From contig UCMW01000001.1 of the NCBI GenBank assembly GCA_900473745.1, forward strand, positions 1-64,000: 64,000 nucleotides of DNA, in the 5' to 3' direction. The notes beneath the pieces are model-generated. The model did no database searches. It worked only from the letters and a program-made list of their open reading frames with translations, and had not been told where the DNA came from. Every line of letters starts with the position of its first letter. The first letter of the stretch is position 1. This DNA is from Hyphomicrobiales bacterium (GTDB lineage Bacteria > Pseudomonadota > Alphaproteobacteria > Rhizobiales > Rhizobiaceae). This document shows, in pieces, positions 49,202-60,337 of the stretch. A program made the position numbers and the translations under genes.

Positions 49202-49792
49202 ATGACCTCCAGCAATCACCGCACATCCGAATACAATGTCGATCCGATCTTCCTCGACCGATGGTCGCCGCGTGCCTTCGACGGCAGCATCATGCCGAAA
49301 GAGGACCTGCTTACCATTCTCGATGCAGCCCACTGGGCGCCGTCCGCGTTCAACTACCAGCCCTGGCGTTTCGTCTATGCGCTGAAGGGTACTGGGCAGT
49401 TCGACAAGTTCGTCGACATCCTGGTCGAGTTCAACCAGAGCTGGGCGAAGAATGCGTCTGCTTTGGTCTTTGTCTTTTCCGACACGCTGAGCCGGCCTGC
49501 GGACGGATCTGAGCCGAAGTCCTATCGCAGCCATAGTTTCGATGCCGGTGCTGCCTGGGGGCTTCTCTCGCTCCAGGCTATGAAGTCCGGTTATTTCGCC
49601 CATGCGATGACCGGGTTCAGCTTTGACCGTGCGCTTTCCGAACTGGGCGCACCTGATGGATTCCATGTCAATGCAGTGGTCGCCATCGGCAAGCAGGGAG
49701 AAAAGGAAGTCCTGCCGGAGAGCCTGCGTTCGAGAGAAAGCCCGAATGACCGCAAGCCGTTGGCCGAGGTCGCCTTCGAGGGCCACTTCTGA
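49202..49792 (+). CDS. nitroreductase family FMN oxidoreductase
   Basis: A 196-residue nitroreductase-fold flavoprotein. FMN-binding features RWSPRAFDGSIMPKEDL and AAHWAPSAFNYQPWRFVY are typical, as is the C-terminal VAIGKQG. It uses NAD(P)H to reduce nitroaromatics or quinones in vitro in related proteins; natural substrate unknown. GAAGGAACATC precedes the ATG. It is a lone rightward gene between phaZ and gyrB, followed by a shared terminator and, at 49807-49822, a parS-like sequence. Confidence 0.92.
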   Translation: MTSSNHRTSEYNVDPIFLDRWSPRAFDGSIMPKEDLLTILDAAHWAPSAFNYQPWRFVYALKGTGQFDKFVDILVEFNQSWAKNASALVFVFSDTLSRPADGSEPKSYRSHSFDAGAAWGLLSLQAMKSGYFAHAMTGFSFDRALSELGAPDGFHVNAVVAIGKQGEKEVLPESLRSRESPNDRKPLAEVAFEGHF

Positions 49793-49806
49793 GCCGCGGC
49801 GTGCCT

Positions 49807-49822
49807 GGTTTCACGTGAATCA
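49807..49822. promoter_or_regulatory. parS-like ParB-binding site 1
   Basis: GGTTTCACGTGAATCA matches the bacterial parS consensus TGTTTCACGTGAAACA at 14 of 16 positions. The 17-mer GTTTCACGTGAATCACG starting at 49808 recurs exactly at 58628. It is intergenic, just after the nitroreductase stop. Confidence 0.6.
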
Positions 49823-49854
49823 CGTTAACCATGACGGGCGGAAAGTCTGTTGAC

Positions 49855-49888
49855 AAAAAAGGGCCGCCTCACGCGAGGCGGCCCTTTT
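49855..49888. terminator. bidirectional terminator between the nitroreductase gene and gyrB
   Basis: A GC-rich stem GGGCCGCCTC / GAGGCGGCCC with A-runs on the left and T-runs on the right, 20 bases beyond the gyrB stop and 63 bases beyond the nitroreductase stop. It works for either strand. Confidence 0.88.
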
Positions 49889-49908
49889 CCAACGGATTCG
49901 AGTGTGGC

Positions 49909-52344
<2,436 letters not shown>

Positions 52345-52378
52345 TCAGCAATCTTTCCAGTCAATTCTCAAAGGCCCG

Positions 52379-52394
52379 GCTGATTCGAATCAGC
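52379..52394. promoter_or_regulatory. 16-bp palindrome with two GANTC sites upstream of gyrB
   Basis: GCTGATTCGAATCAGC is a perfect palindrome 35 bases before the gyrB start. It carries GATTC and GAATC, two overlapping methylation sites of the cell-cycle methyltransferase CcrM. GcrA/CcrM control is plausible but inferred. The remainder of the 141-base gap shows nothing else. Confidence 0.45.
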
Positions 52395-52485
52395 AGCTTC
52401 AAGTGGCCCGACTATAGGGGTTTTGGCCTGAGTTCCAAAGGCGAGGGCGTTGTTTCTCGTGGATAGAGAGGGCTTTTCAACCCCA

Positions 52486-52851
52486 TCACGGCCGTTTTTT
52501 GGCGGTATCCAGAATATCCTGCATTTCTCGTATCACATCCGGAGAGAGCTGGCGAATCAGCTTGGCCAGATCGTTGGCAAAGGCGGTGTATTCCGGCTTC
52601 ATTCCCGATGTGTCGAGGACGACCCGCGGGTCCGACCGGCCGGCTGTGGAGAAAAGTTCATCGGCTTCATCCCAGATGATGTTGAAGTATCCGGCCACAC
52701 GCTGCAGGAAGTCGAAGTTGGGCAGGCCGCGCTTGCCGTGCTCAAGTGCCGAAAGATAGGCCGGCGACACGCCGATGGCCGCGGCCATTTCCTTCTGGGA
52801 GACGCCCTTGCGCTCCCGCAATTGCCGTAGCGCATCGCCGAAGGGTGTCAT
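52486..52851 (-). CDS. XRE-family transcriptional regulator
   Basis: A 121-residue regulator with an N-terminal Cro/C1-type helix-turn-helix (LRQLRERKGVSQKEMAAAIG to PAYLSALEHGKRGLP) and a C-terminal acidic helical part. Target unknown. Its ATG overlaps the smr stop, so it is the last gene of tim44-mltA-smr-xre, and it runs into the gyrB upstream region. Confidence 0.88.
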   Translation of the reverse strand: MTPFGDALRQLRERKGVSQKEMAAAIGVSPAYLSALEHGKRGLPNFDFLQRVAGYFNIIWDEADELFSTAGRSDPRVVLDTSGMKPEYTAFANDLAKLIRQLSPDVIREMQDILDTAKKRP

Positions 52852-53408
52852 CGACGATCCTGCCCGCGCCGGGACAGTCGCACATAGAGGGCACCATCCC
52901 CACCGTGCTGGCGCCCAGCCGGTTCATAGGAGGAGATGATGAAACGGAACTCCGGCATGGCGAACCACAAGGGTACTGCCCGCTTCAGCGCACCCTCGCT
53001 GCCCAGCGAACTGCCCTTGCCCGTGATGACCAGAACATGTCGCAACCCGCGCTCATGGGCGCGAAGCAGGAAGTCGAGGAGCATGCCATGCGCCTCACTC
53101 TGGATCAGGCCGTGGAGATCGACGCGGGCTTCAAGCGCCAGGTGACCTCGGGAGAGCTTGCGTTTGACCGGCTTTTCCAGAGGATGATGTTTATGCGGCG
53201 CCGGCTTGCGGTCAGCCCCGCTGTTGATCGCAGGAGACGGCAAGGCAGCCCTGTTCAGTGCCGGAACGTCCTTTTCCTGGACGGGCGCCTCGAACTGTTC
53301 CTCGAAACCCAGGAGTTCTTCCATGCGTCCAGGCATGGGGCGGGTCGAACGCGCGACCTTGCCCCAGAGGATGCGATCTTCCGGATTAAGCTTTGGTCCA
53401 CCCGACAC
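52848..53408 (-). CDS. Smr/MutS2-type domain protein
   Basis: A 186-residue protein with a C-terminal Smr domain: VDLHGLIQSEAHGMLLDFL and HVLVITGKGSSLGSEGALKRAV carry the LDxHG and TGxG motifs. The N-terminal half is proline-rich and unstructured. Smr domains are linked to nuclease action on DNA or RNA; here the role is unknown. GTG start directly follows the mltA stop with no gap. Confidence 0.88.
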   Translation of the reverse strand: MSGGPKLNPEDRILWGKVARSTRPMPGRMEELLGFEEQFEAPVQEKDVPALNRAALPSPAINSGADRKPAPHKHHPLEKPVKRKLSRGHLALEARVDLHGLIQSEAHGMLLDFLLRAHERGLRHVLVITGKGSSLGSEGALKRAVPLWFAMPEFRFIISSYEPAGRQHGGDGALYVRLSRRGQDRR

Positions 53409-54527
53409 TCAGACAAACCTCTCTGCAGCCTGCTTCGGGATCAGTATATAGAAATCCGCCGCGTTGCGCACCGCACCGGCCAATTGCCCGGCCTCATCGC
53501 CCGAGCCTGTGAAGATATCGCCGCGGGCCGGCCCAACAATCGCCGAGCCTGTATCGAGCGCCAGCATGGCACGCGCAAAATCACGTCCGCCATCCATATG
53601 GGTCAGACCTGCGGCGTGAATGAAGAAGGGAAATCCGAAGGTATGGATCTGACGATCGACCGCGAGAGACCGTCCGGCGATCAGCGGAACCTTGGCGGCC
53701 GCAATTGGCCCGCGCGACAGATCATCCACATCGGCCTCACGAAAGAAGATGTAGGACCTGTTGTGCCAGAGGATTTCATCGACCCTGTCGGGGCGTTCGG
53801 CCAACCAGTTCCGGATCGACTGCATCGATATCTCTGTCTCCGGGATCGCACCGAGCTCGATCAGGAGCCGGCCTATGCCTGAGAACGGATGTCCGGCCTT
53901 CGCGGCATAGGTTATCCGCCGAAGTCGACCGTCCGGATATCGCAAGCGCGCGGCACCCTGAACATGGGCGAAAAAGACATCGACTTTCGATCGGGCCCAA
54001 GCGATTTCCAAGCCCCTGCCCTCGAGCCAGCCCTGGTCGATCGCACGGCGGTCCGGATAGGCCCCAAGTCTGTTCTCCAACGACAATCCGAAAGCATAGG
54101 ACGGGTCGAGATCGTTCGGCCGATTGGTATCATCCACATCCACGAGGTCGAGGGGGCGGCGATAGAATGGATAAAGATACTCGTCGTCCTGCCGATCGCT
54201 GACGGCCACCTCGGGCTCGTAAAAGGCTGTGACGAGGCCAGACTTCATATCAGCGGGTTCGATAAAAAACGGTCGGGTTTCTCGTTCGAAGAAAGACCGT
54301 GCCTCTTGGGCATTCCGTGGACTGTGCTCACGTGCGCGTTCCAGCAGCGGCCGGAGGTCCTCAGTGCTGAGGCCCAGGGCGCCCGCCTTATATGGTTTGA
54401 CCGACTGCAGGTAACTCCTGCAGTCGGCCATAGCAGCCCAGAGAGATGAGGGATCGTCTAAACTCCAGCCCGGCAGATCTTCGAATGAGACGAGCTTCAG
54501 GAGAAAGGCGGAACCGGTCTTGCTCAT
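53409..54527 (-). CDS. mltA: membrane-bound lytic murein transglycosylase A
   Basis: A 372-residue MltA. The MltA domain (from about residue 85, GLVTAFYEPEVAVS and YAGKAGHPFSGIGRLL) and the 3D domain with catalytic-type Asp residues (MLALDTGSAIVGPARGDIFTG) are complete. The N-terminus MSKTGSAFLLKLVSFEDLPG lacks a convincing signal peptide or lipobox, unusual for a periplasmic enzyme. The ATG overlaps the tim44 stop (ATGA). Confidence 0.92.
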   Translation of the reverse strand: MSKTGSAFLLKLVSFEDLPGWSLDDPSSLWAAMADCRSYLQSVKPYKAGALGLSTEDLRPLLERAREHSPRNAQEARSFFERETRPFFIEPADMKSGLVTAFYEPEVAVSDRQDDEYLYPFYRRPLDLVDVDDTNRPNDLDPSYAFGLSLENRLGAYPDRRAIDQGWLEGRGLEIAWARSKVDVFFAHVQGAARLRYPDGRLRRITYAAKAGHPFSGIGRLLIELGAIPETEISMQSIRNWLAERPDRVDEILWHNRSYIFFREADVDDLSRGPIAAAKVPLIAGRSLAVDRQIHTFGFPFFIHAAGLTHMDGGRDFARAMLALDTGSAIVGPARGDIFTGSGDEAGQLAGAVRNAADFYILIPKQAAERFV

Positions 54528-55222
54528 TGTTCCGCTTCGGTCGCGATCAGTTTCCAGTTCGGATCGCGGGAGCGGACGTCGCGCGCGAAGGTCCAGACAT
54601 CGTTGACCTCTGAGACTGCCTCGGCGTCGCCATCGATGATCTTCCCGTCCTTGTCATAGGTCGCCGTGATCAGCTGGCTGACGATCCGGACCGTCACCTG
54701 CTCCTCGTTGTCGCGCGCTGATGCTTGCGTGATTTCGGACTTTTCGATGCCGACGAAGGTCGACTTCACGGTTTCGCCTCTGCTTTCTCGGTCGGCAATC
54801 GCGCTTTCAAAGCCCTCGAACACTTCGCGGGAGAGAAGCCCCTTCAGTGTTTTCCGATCGCCGTCGGCATAGGCCATGACAATCATCTCGTAGGCGATCT
54901 TCGCACCGTTGAGGAATTCCTTTGGGCTGAAGCTCGGATCGTGGCGCAGAAGTTCACGGAGTTGGTCGTTCAAAGCCGTGCCGGCAGGTGCATAGGCGTC
55001 GACCGCGGTGAAGCGCTCGTCACCCGTCGCATCTTCACGGCGGGGCAACGTGACAACCTTGCCGTCATCGCGCGCGGCGCCCTTCGCCAAATCGCGCTGG
55101 GCAAATGGATCGAAAGGCTGCTTCTCGTTGCCCGTGCGGCGGCCCAGCACACTGCGAAGCTGGAAAAAGATCAGCACCGCGGCGACCAGGAAGAACAATG
55201 TGACGAAATCGCTAGATCCCAT
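54524..55222 (-). CDS. Tim44/TimA-family membrane protein
   Basis: A 232-residue protein with an N-terminal membrane segment (FVTLFFLVAAVLIFFQL, about residues 6-22) and a C-terminal Tim44-like domain (EFLNGAKIAYEMIVMAYADGD to DVWTFARDVRSRDPNWKLIAT). Related to mitochondrial Tim44; the bacterial TimA-type role is poorly known. The start at 55222 gives MGSSDF. First gene of the tim44-mltA-smr-xre run and divergent from fxsA. Confidence 0.9.
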   Translation of the reverse strand: MGSSDFVTLFFLVAAVLIFFQLRSVLGRRTGNEKQPFDPFAQRDLAKGAARDDGKVVTLPRREDATGDERFTAVDAYAPAGTALNDQLRELLRHDPSFSPKEFLNGAKIAYEMIVMAYADGDRKTLKGLLSREVFEGFESAIADRESRGETVKSTFVGIEKSEITQASARDNEEQVTVRIVSQLITATYDKDGKIIDGDAEAVSEVNDVWTFARDVRSRDPNWKLIATEAEQ

Positions 55223-55370
55223 GAATACCGCCGGGCTTGATTGAATTTGTTTTTTCAATCTCCCATATAGTCTCCAGCGCCGCATCATTCAAATGGCGAG
55301 ACGCATTCTTTGCAGCGAGTGTGCGCCGACTCTTGCGATATCCGGATCACAAAGGCGTTTGGAGTCGTCT

Positions 55371-55874
55371 ATGCGCCTGCCTCTGGTGCTCTTTCTCATC
55401 GCACCGCTCGTCGAAATCGCCAGTTTCATCATTGTCGGACAGGCGATCGGCGTATTGCCCACCCTCGGGCTCATTGTCCTGTCGGGCGTGGCGGGCGTGG
55501 CACTTTTGCGCGTTCAGGGAGCCGGCATTCTGCGCCGGCTGCAGAGCGAGTCGCAGAAAGGCGTCGACCCGGGTCGGGAACTCGTTCATGCCGCATTGCT
55601 GGTCGTTGCGGCCTTCCTGCTCATCGTGCCCGGCTTTTTCGGCGACATCATCGGCATTCTCCTCTTTCTGCCCTTCGTCCGGGATTTCGCCTGGCGCATG
55701 ATCAAGCCGCGGATTGTTGTGAGAAGTGCCTTCGCGGATCGCGGTTTTAGCACCGCTCGCCCGGCGGACGATAATGTTGTCGATCTCGATGACGACGAGT
55801 TTCAGCGGGAGCCCAATCCGAATTCTGCGGATCCCGACTCGCCCTGGCGCGGACCACGCATCGGGCGCGACTGA
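55371..55874 (+). CDS. fxsA: FxsA family membrane protein
   Basis: A 167-residue cytoplasmic-membrane protein with three or four hydrophobic segments (residues about 2-22, 27-45, 73-95) and an acidic C-terminal tail. FxsA is known in E. coli for reducing phage F-exclusion; its normal function is unknown. It precedes secB by 89 bases. Confidence 0.88.
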   Translation: MRLPLVLFLIAPLVEIASFIIVGQAIGVLPTLGLIVLSGVAGVALLRVQGAGILRRLQSESQKGVDPGRELVHAALLVVAAFLLIVPGFFGDIIGILLFLPFVRDFAWRMIKPRIVVRSAFADRGFSTARPADDNVVDLDDDEFQREPNPNSADPDSPWRGPRIGRD

Positions 55875-55963
55875 GCCGCCTTGGACCTTGCCGGCCCCAG
55901 GGTTGTAAGGTGAAGGTTCAAATGTTAGATGGCCTTAGCAATTCATCTTCAAGGACACGCCCT

Positions 55964-56440
55964 ATGGCCGACAACACTCAGGGAACGACTTCTCCGTCCC
56001 TCAACATTCTCGCCCAGTACATCAAGGATTTCTCCTTTGAAAATCCGGGTGCACCGCGGTCGCTTCAGGCACGCGACAAGGCGCCGGCCATCAATATCAA
56101 TGTCAACGTCAATGCGAACCCGCTCTCGGATACCGATTTCGATGTCGTGCTGACCCTGAATGCGGAAGCCAAGGACGGCGACAAGGTCGTGTTCGTGACC
56201 GAACTCGTTTATGGCGGCGTGTTCCGGATTTCCGGCTTCCCGCAGGAACACATGCTGCCGGTTCTTTTCATCGAGTGCCCGCGCCTGCTCTTCCCGTTCG
56301 CCCGTCAGATCATCGCCGATGCCACACGCAATGGCGGCTTCCCGCCGCTGATGATCGACCCGATCGATTTTGCCCAGATGTTCGCCCAGCGCGTTTCCGA
56401 AGAACAGTCCCGCACGAAGAACCAGGCTGCGCCGAACTGA
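55964..56440 (+). CDS. secB: protein-export chaperone SecB
   Basis: A 158-residue SecB tetramer subunit that keeps precursors unfolded for Sec[18 protein letters not shown] and [25 protein letters not shown] form the conserved beta core, and [17 protein letters not shown] the C-terminal helix region. ATG 55964 has AAGGA upstream. A terminator follows. Confidence 0.97.
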   Translation: MADNTQGTTSPSLNILAQYIKDFSFENPGAPRSLQARDKAPAININVNVNANPLSDTDFDVVLTLNAEAKDGDKVVFVTELVYGGVFRISGFPQEHMLPVLFIECPRLLFPFARQIIADATRNGGFPPLMIDPIDFAQMFAQRVSEEQSRTKNQAAPN

Positions 56441-56465
56441 TATTTCGGCAATCATCCAAGATGCG

Positions 56466-56490
56466 AAAAGGGCCCAGACGGGCCCTTTTT
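56466..56490. terminator. bidirectional terminator between secB and dnaQ
   Basis: A stem AAAAGGGCCC / GGGCCCTTTT with loop AGAC and a T-run of six. It abuts the dnaQ stop codon on the other strand. Confidence 0.88.
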
Positions 56491-57192
56491 TCATGCGCTG
56501 TATTTGGCCCAGATGGCCTTGTCTTTCAGTCTGGCGACGAGCTTGGCGTGGCCTTCGACTTCCACGACCGATAGGCGCGGCGGCAAGGGCCGGGGCCGGT
56601 CGTAACTGATTTCGACCACATCCGTGATCTCGACGGACTGGTTCCGCCGCGTATCGACCGAGGTCAGGCCCAGGGCCGCCTGGCGGCCGCCCAGCATCTC
56701 GATGTAGACTTCCGCCAGAAGCTCGGAGTCAAGAAGGGCGCCATGTTTGGTCCGGTGCGAATTGTCGATACCGTAGCGACGGCACAAGGCGTCCAGAGAG
56801 TTCGGACCCATGGGATGCTTGCGGCGAGCAAGCGACAGCGTGTCGATCACGAGGTCCGACGGCACCGGTGGGATCGACAGCCGCTCGAATTCCGCGTTGA
56901 TGAAGCCCATGTCGAAGGTCGCATTATGGGCGATCCACTTGGCGCCTTCAAAGAACTCGTGCAGCTCACCGACGATGTCGGCGAATGCAGGTTTGTCCTT
57001 CAGGAAATCGTCCGAGATGCCATGCACGGCCAGAGCGTCCGGATGGACCTTGCGGTCGCCCGGATTGATGTAGACGTGGAATGTACGGCCCGTCGGGAAG
57101 TGATTGAGCAGCTCAATACCACCGATTTCGATGACACGGTCGGCCTTGTTGTCGAGACCCGTGGTTTCCGTATCGAAGATAATTTCACGCAT
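56491..57192 (-). CDS. dnaQ: DNA polymerase III epsilon subunit
   Basis: A 233-residue proofreading exonuclease of the DEDDh type. ExoI is IIFDTETTGLD (Asp7, Glu9), ExoII is HNATFDMGFIN and ExoIII HGALLDSELLAEVY with the catalytic His. ATG 57192 starts 8 bases within coaE, indicating coupling. It is last in ppsR-maf-aroE-coaE-dnaQ. Confidence 0.96.
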   Translation of the reverse strand: MREIIFDTETTGLDNKADRVIEIGGIELLNHFPTGRTFHVYINPGDRKVHPDALAVHGISDDFLKDKPAFADIVGELHEFFEGAKWIAHNATFDMGFINAEFERLSIPPVPSDLVIDTLSLARRKHPMGPNSLDALCRRYGIDNSHRTKHGALLDSELLAEVYIEMLGGRQAALGLTSVDTRRNQSVEITDVVEISYDRPRPLPPRLSVVEVEGHAKLVARLKDKAIWAKYSA

Positions 57193-57790
57193 GGTCCGGC
57201 CGGCCTGTCTGTTCACTTAGTTGTCTCAGGATGGATCTCACTTGCGCGCGCGCGCTGTCAATCCCATGCCCCGTATCGATCACATAGTCTGCGCGAGCGC
57301 GCTTCAGCGCATCCGGTATCTGACGTGAAAGAATGACGTCGAATTTTTCCTGGCTCATCCCCGGACGGGAGAGAACCCGCCGCCTTTGGATCTCGGGCGC
57401 ACAGCTGACAACGACTATCTTGTCCATCCGACCCTCCCCCGCCGTTTCAAAGAGGAGCGGAATATCCAGCACGACGACTGGGGTGCCTTGCTCGCGGTGG
57501 CGAGCGAGAAATGCTTCCTCTCGGGCTCGCACCAAGGGATGAACGATCTCCTCGAGAATTTTGAAGTTAGCCGGATTCTTCGCCAGATTCTGCGAAAGCG
57601 ATTGACGATCCACCACACCTGCCACCACCGCCTCCGGGAAAGCTCTGGAAATCGGTTCGACCGCTTCGCCGCGGTAAAGGTCATGGACGACCTTGTCGGC
57701 ATCATTGACCGGAACACCTTCATCGGCAAAGAGCGCCGCGGTGGTTGTTTTCCCCATTCCAATGGATCCGGTCAGTCCGATGACGATCAT
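57185..57790 (-). CDS. coaE: dephospho-CoA kinase
   Basis: A 201-residue P-loop kinase making CoA from dephospho-CoA. Walker A is [15 protein letters not shown] (about residues 4-18); [12 protein letters not shown] and [14 protein letters not shown] are typical. The ATG overlaps the aroE stop (ATGA). With coaA at 19.3 kb, two CoA-pathway genes are in the window. Confidence 0.97.
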   Translation of the reverse strand: MIVIGLTGSIGMGKTTTAALFADEGVPVNDADKVVHDLYRGEAVEPISRAFPEAVVAGVVDRQSLSQNLAKNPANFKILEEIVHPLVRAREEAFLARHREQGTPVVVLDIPLLFETAGEGRMDKIVVVSCAPEIQRRRVLSRPGMSQEKFDVILSRQIPDALKRARADYVIDTGHGIDSARAQVRSILRQLSEQTGRPDHA

Positions 57791-58647
57791 GAATGGCCCT
57801 CGATGTCTGCGAGAACGAGATTCCGCAGTTTTTCGGTCACCTCGGGTTTCCGGCCAAACCATTTCTCGAAGCCGGGCGCCGCTTGGTGCAGCAACATGCC
57901 GAGCCCGTCGACGGTGCTCACACCCACCTGTTCTGCCTGAATCAGGAATGGTGTTTTCAGGGGGACATAGACGATATCGGTGACAAGCCCATCACTTTTC
58001 ATCCGCTCGAATGGAAGATGCGGCGCCTCTGTGCCGTCCATGCCCAAGGAACTTGTGTTGACAAAGAGCCCGGCCCCGTCGAGCAGGGTTTCCAATGCAT
58101 CCATGCCATGCGCTTCAAGCGGCGCTCCGAATCGATGGACCAATTCCTGCGCGCGCTCAATCGTACGATTGACAACATGTATTTCAGAAATTCCGCGATC
58201 GCGAAGAGCTTGCAGAACGGCACGGCTTGCGCCCCCTGCTCCGAGAACAACGGCTCTATCGACATGGTCCCAGTAGGGTCGGCGCGCGTCAAGATTGGCG
58301 ACGAAACCCAGACCGTCCGTGTTCATGGCACAGAGGCGGCCATCCTCCAGCCAGAGTGTATTTGCAGCACCGAGTTCCTCGGCGGACGGATCGACCTCGT
58401 CTGCCAGGAGGCATGCCGCCTCTTTGTGAGGGATCGTGATATTGCCACCACAATAAGGAGACTCGGATGTCTTCAGCGTGGCGATGAATTCGGCGAGGTC
58501 GCTGGAATCTACGGCAATCTTTTCGTAGGCTCCATCCAGTTCATACCTGGAGAGCCAATATCCGTGGATGAGTGGAGAGCGCGAGTGCTTGATCGGATAG
58601 CCGGCGACGAATGCCCGGGGAGAAATTGTTTCACGTGAATCACGCAT
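57787..58647 (-). CDS. aroE: shikimate dehydrogenase
   Basis: A 286-residue NADPH-dependent shikimate dehydrogenase. The substrate Ser/Lys motifs are [14 protein letters not shown] and [21 protein letters not shown] and the Rossmann [13 protein letters not shown] follow. The start at 58647 overlaps maf by 8 bases. Codons 3-7 overlap a parS-like sequence (58627-58642), so the DNA here may carry a second function. Confidence 0.97.
   Translation of the reverse strand: MRDSRETISPRAFVAGYPIKHSRSPLIHGYWLSRYELDGAYEKIAVDSSDLAEFIATLKTSESPYCGGNITIPHKEAACLLADEVDPSAEELGAANTLWLEDGRLCAMNTDGLGFVANLDARRPYWDHVDRAVVLGAGGASRAVLQALRDRGISEIHVVNRTIERAQELVHRFGAPLEAHGMDALETLLDGAGLFVNTSSLGMDGTEAPHLPFERMKSDGLVTDIVYVPLKTPFLIQAEQVGVSTVDGLGMLLHQAAPGFEKWFGRKPEVTEKLRNLVLADIEGHS
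58627..58642. promoter_or_regulatory. parS-like ParB-binding site 2, in the aroE start
   Basis: TGTTTCACGTGAATCA matches the parS consensus TGTTTCACGTGAAACA at 15 of 16 positions. It lies within the aroE coding start and reaches the maf stop, 1.5 kb from the oriC candidate. The shared 17-mer with the site at 49808 supports function over chance. Confidence 0.75.
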
Positions 58648-59239
58648 GGTTAATTCCATGTTGGCGGAGGGCTGCGAGGAGTGGAAGCAGCGGCAGGCCC
58701 AGAATGGTGAAGTAGTCGCCAGCGATAGCGTCAAACAATTGAACACCCTCCCCTTCCAGCTGATAGCACCCAACGCTGGACAAGATGGTCGCTCCGTTCC
58801 TTTCCAGATATCCGGCCAGGAAGTCATCGGAGAAATCGCGGACCTGCATGCAGGCGCGAGAGACTTCGCTCCAGCGCACCTTGCCATCTTCGACGAGACA
58901 GACCGCGCTGTTGAGAAAATGCGCCTGGCCGCGCAGGCTTCGGAGTGTCGCACCGGCCTCTTCGATCGTTGTCGCCTTGTGGAAAATGCGAGGCCCCAGC
59001 GACATGGTTTGATCACAGCCGATGACAACCGCGCCGGGATTTTTCCGCGAAACCTCTGTCGCTTTGGCGATTGCCAGATGTCTCGCGATCGTCACCGGAT
59101 CTCGGTTGGCTGCCGGCATGCGATCTTCGATTTCCCGCTCGTCAACGTCCGCCGGAATCGCTGTGAATTCGAGTCCGGCGTTTTTCAGAAGCGTCTGGCG
59201 CGCCATGCTACCAGACGCGAGAATCAAGGGTGATCCCAT
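58640..59239 (-). CDS. maf: Maf-like nucleotide pyrophosphatase
   Basis: A 199-residue Maf/HAM1-fold pyrophosphatase that hydrolyses nucleotide triphosphates, often modified bases. [21 protein letters not shown] and [11 protein letters not shown] are the signature blocks. It is 33 bases after ppsR and overlaps aroE by 8 bases. Which Maf subtype (dTTP/UTP or 7-methyl-GTP specific) is not decided by the motifs I can read. Confidence 0.93.
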   Translation of the reverse strand: MGSPLILASGSMARQTLLKNAGLEFTAIPADVDEREIEDRMPAANRDPVTIARHLAIAKATEVSRKNPGAVVIGCDQTMSLGPRIFHKATTIEEAGATLRSLRGQAHFLNSAVCLVEDGKVRWSEVSRACMQVRDFSDDFLAGYLERNGATILSSVGCYQLEGEGVQLFDAIAGDYFTILGLPLLPLLAALRQHGINHA

Positions 59240-59272
59240 GATGGAAACTTTCGTGATGGCAATTCTTCTCGC

Positions 59273-60094
59273 TTAGCGTGGCTTGGGTCGAAGGGCAACG
59301 ATGGCAGCAGCCGTCTCTTCTATGGAGCGCCGGCTTACATCGATCAGGGGCCAATTGTTGCGGGCGCAAAGAGACCGCGCATATTTCAGTTCCTCGGTGA
59401 TCGAGGCTCGATCGACGTATTCGCTTCGGTCGTATCCCGGGGTCGCGCCGAGTATCCGGTTTTCGCGGACTTGAGAGATGCGGTCAGAGGTTGCGATCAG
59501 ACCGACGATCAGTGGCCGCTTCGCTGCGAGCAATGATTCCGGCAGAGGCACGCCTGGCACGATCGGCAGGTTTGCGGTCTTGATACCTCTGTTCGCCAGA
59601 TAGATGCTGGTGGGGGTCTTCGATGTTCGGCTGATGCCAATGATGACCACATCAGCCTGATCGTAGTCTTCCGGCGCCTGGCCATCATCGTGATCCATGG
59701 TGAAGTTGAGAGCCTCGATGCGCGCGAAATATTCGGCGTTCAAGACATGTTGAGCGCCCATACGCCCTCGTGACGGTGCACCTAGATAGGCCTGGAACTT
59801 TTCGATGATCGGTGCGAGCACATTTACACAAGGCAAGCCGAGCTCATGGCATCCGGTCTCGATGAGCGCAGCGAGATCGTGGTCGACGATCGTGTAGAGG
59901 ACAATCCCGGGTTCCCGATCAATCGCTTCAATCAGGGCCCTGATCTGCTTCTTGCTGCGGATCAGCGGATAAACGTGTTCTATCGCGTTCGATCCACGGA
60001 ACTGCGCGGCCGCCGCGCGACCGGCGGAGATGAGAGTCTCTCCGGTCGAGTCAGATATCAGGTGGAGATGGAAGAAGTTTTTCCGGTTCTCCAC
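59273..60094 (-). CDS. ppsR: PEP synthase / PPDK regulatory bifunctional kinase-phosphorylase (DUF299)
   Basis: A 273-residue PPSR/PDRP protein that uses ADP to inactivate, and Pi to reactivate, PEP synthase or pyruvate phosphate dikinase. [13 protein letters not shown] is the family start and [25 protein letters not shown] the P-loop. GTG start, GGAG upstream. This is the gene once labelled RP001/UPF0085 beside the origin in Rickettsia and Caulobacter. Functionally it ties to pckA and PEP supply. Confidence 0.95.
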   Translation of the reverse strand: MENRKNFFHLHLISDSTGETLISAGRAAAAQFRGSNAIEHVYPLIRSKKQIRALIEAIDREPGIVLYTIVDHDLAALIETGCHELGLPCVNVLAPIIEKFQAYLGAPSRGRMGAQHVLNAEYFARIEALNFTMDHDDGQAPEDYDQADVVIIGISRTSKTPTSIYLANRGIKTANLPIVPGVPLPESLLAAKRPLIVGLIATSDRISQVRENRILGATPGYDRSEYVDRASITEELKYARSLCARNNWPLIDVSRRSIEETAAAIVALRPKPR

Positions 60095-60179
60095 GATGTT
60101 CTCCGTGCCCTGTTGATAGTTTGGGATAAACAGAGGTAGCGGCGGCAGGTCGCCTGGGGCAAGCGGAAAAGTGCCGATT

Positions 60180-60188
60180 TATCCACAA
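60180..60188 (+). other. perfect DnaA box
   Basis: TTATCCACA, exact consensus, within the ppsR-hemE gap. Confidence 0.75.
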
Positions 60189-60322
60189 TCCAGTCTCGCT
60201 AGGCATATGATTCAAAGAGGCTGTGAATTGTGGTGATGATTGGCGGTTACGATGACGCCATCGACTCTTCTTACCCAGTTAATCCATTCTCCGATGGCCC
60301 AGGAACGAATTGAAATAGCGGG

Positions 60323-60337
60323 TTAATTTCAAGTTAT
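60323..60337 (+). promoter_or_regulatory. CtrA-like motif overlapping a DnaA-like box
   Basis: TTAATTTCAAGTTAT fits TTAA-N7-TTAA at 7 of 8 fixed positions and shares TTAT with the 8/9 DnaA box at 60334-60342. Competition between CtrA and DnaA at the origin is known from Caulobacter; here it is inference. Confidence 0.4.

Noticed and set aside
60219..60240. TGTGAATTG/TTGTGGTGA near 60221-60235 as more DnaA boxes.
   Set aside because: Fewer than 7 of 9 matches to the consensus, so not counted.
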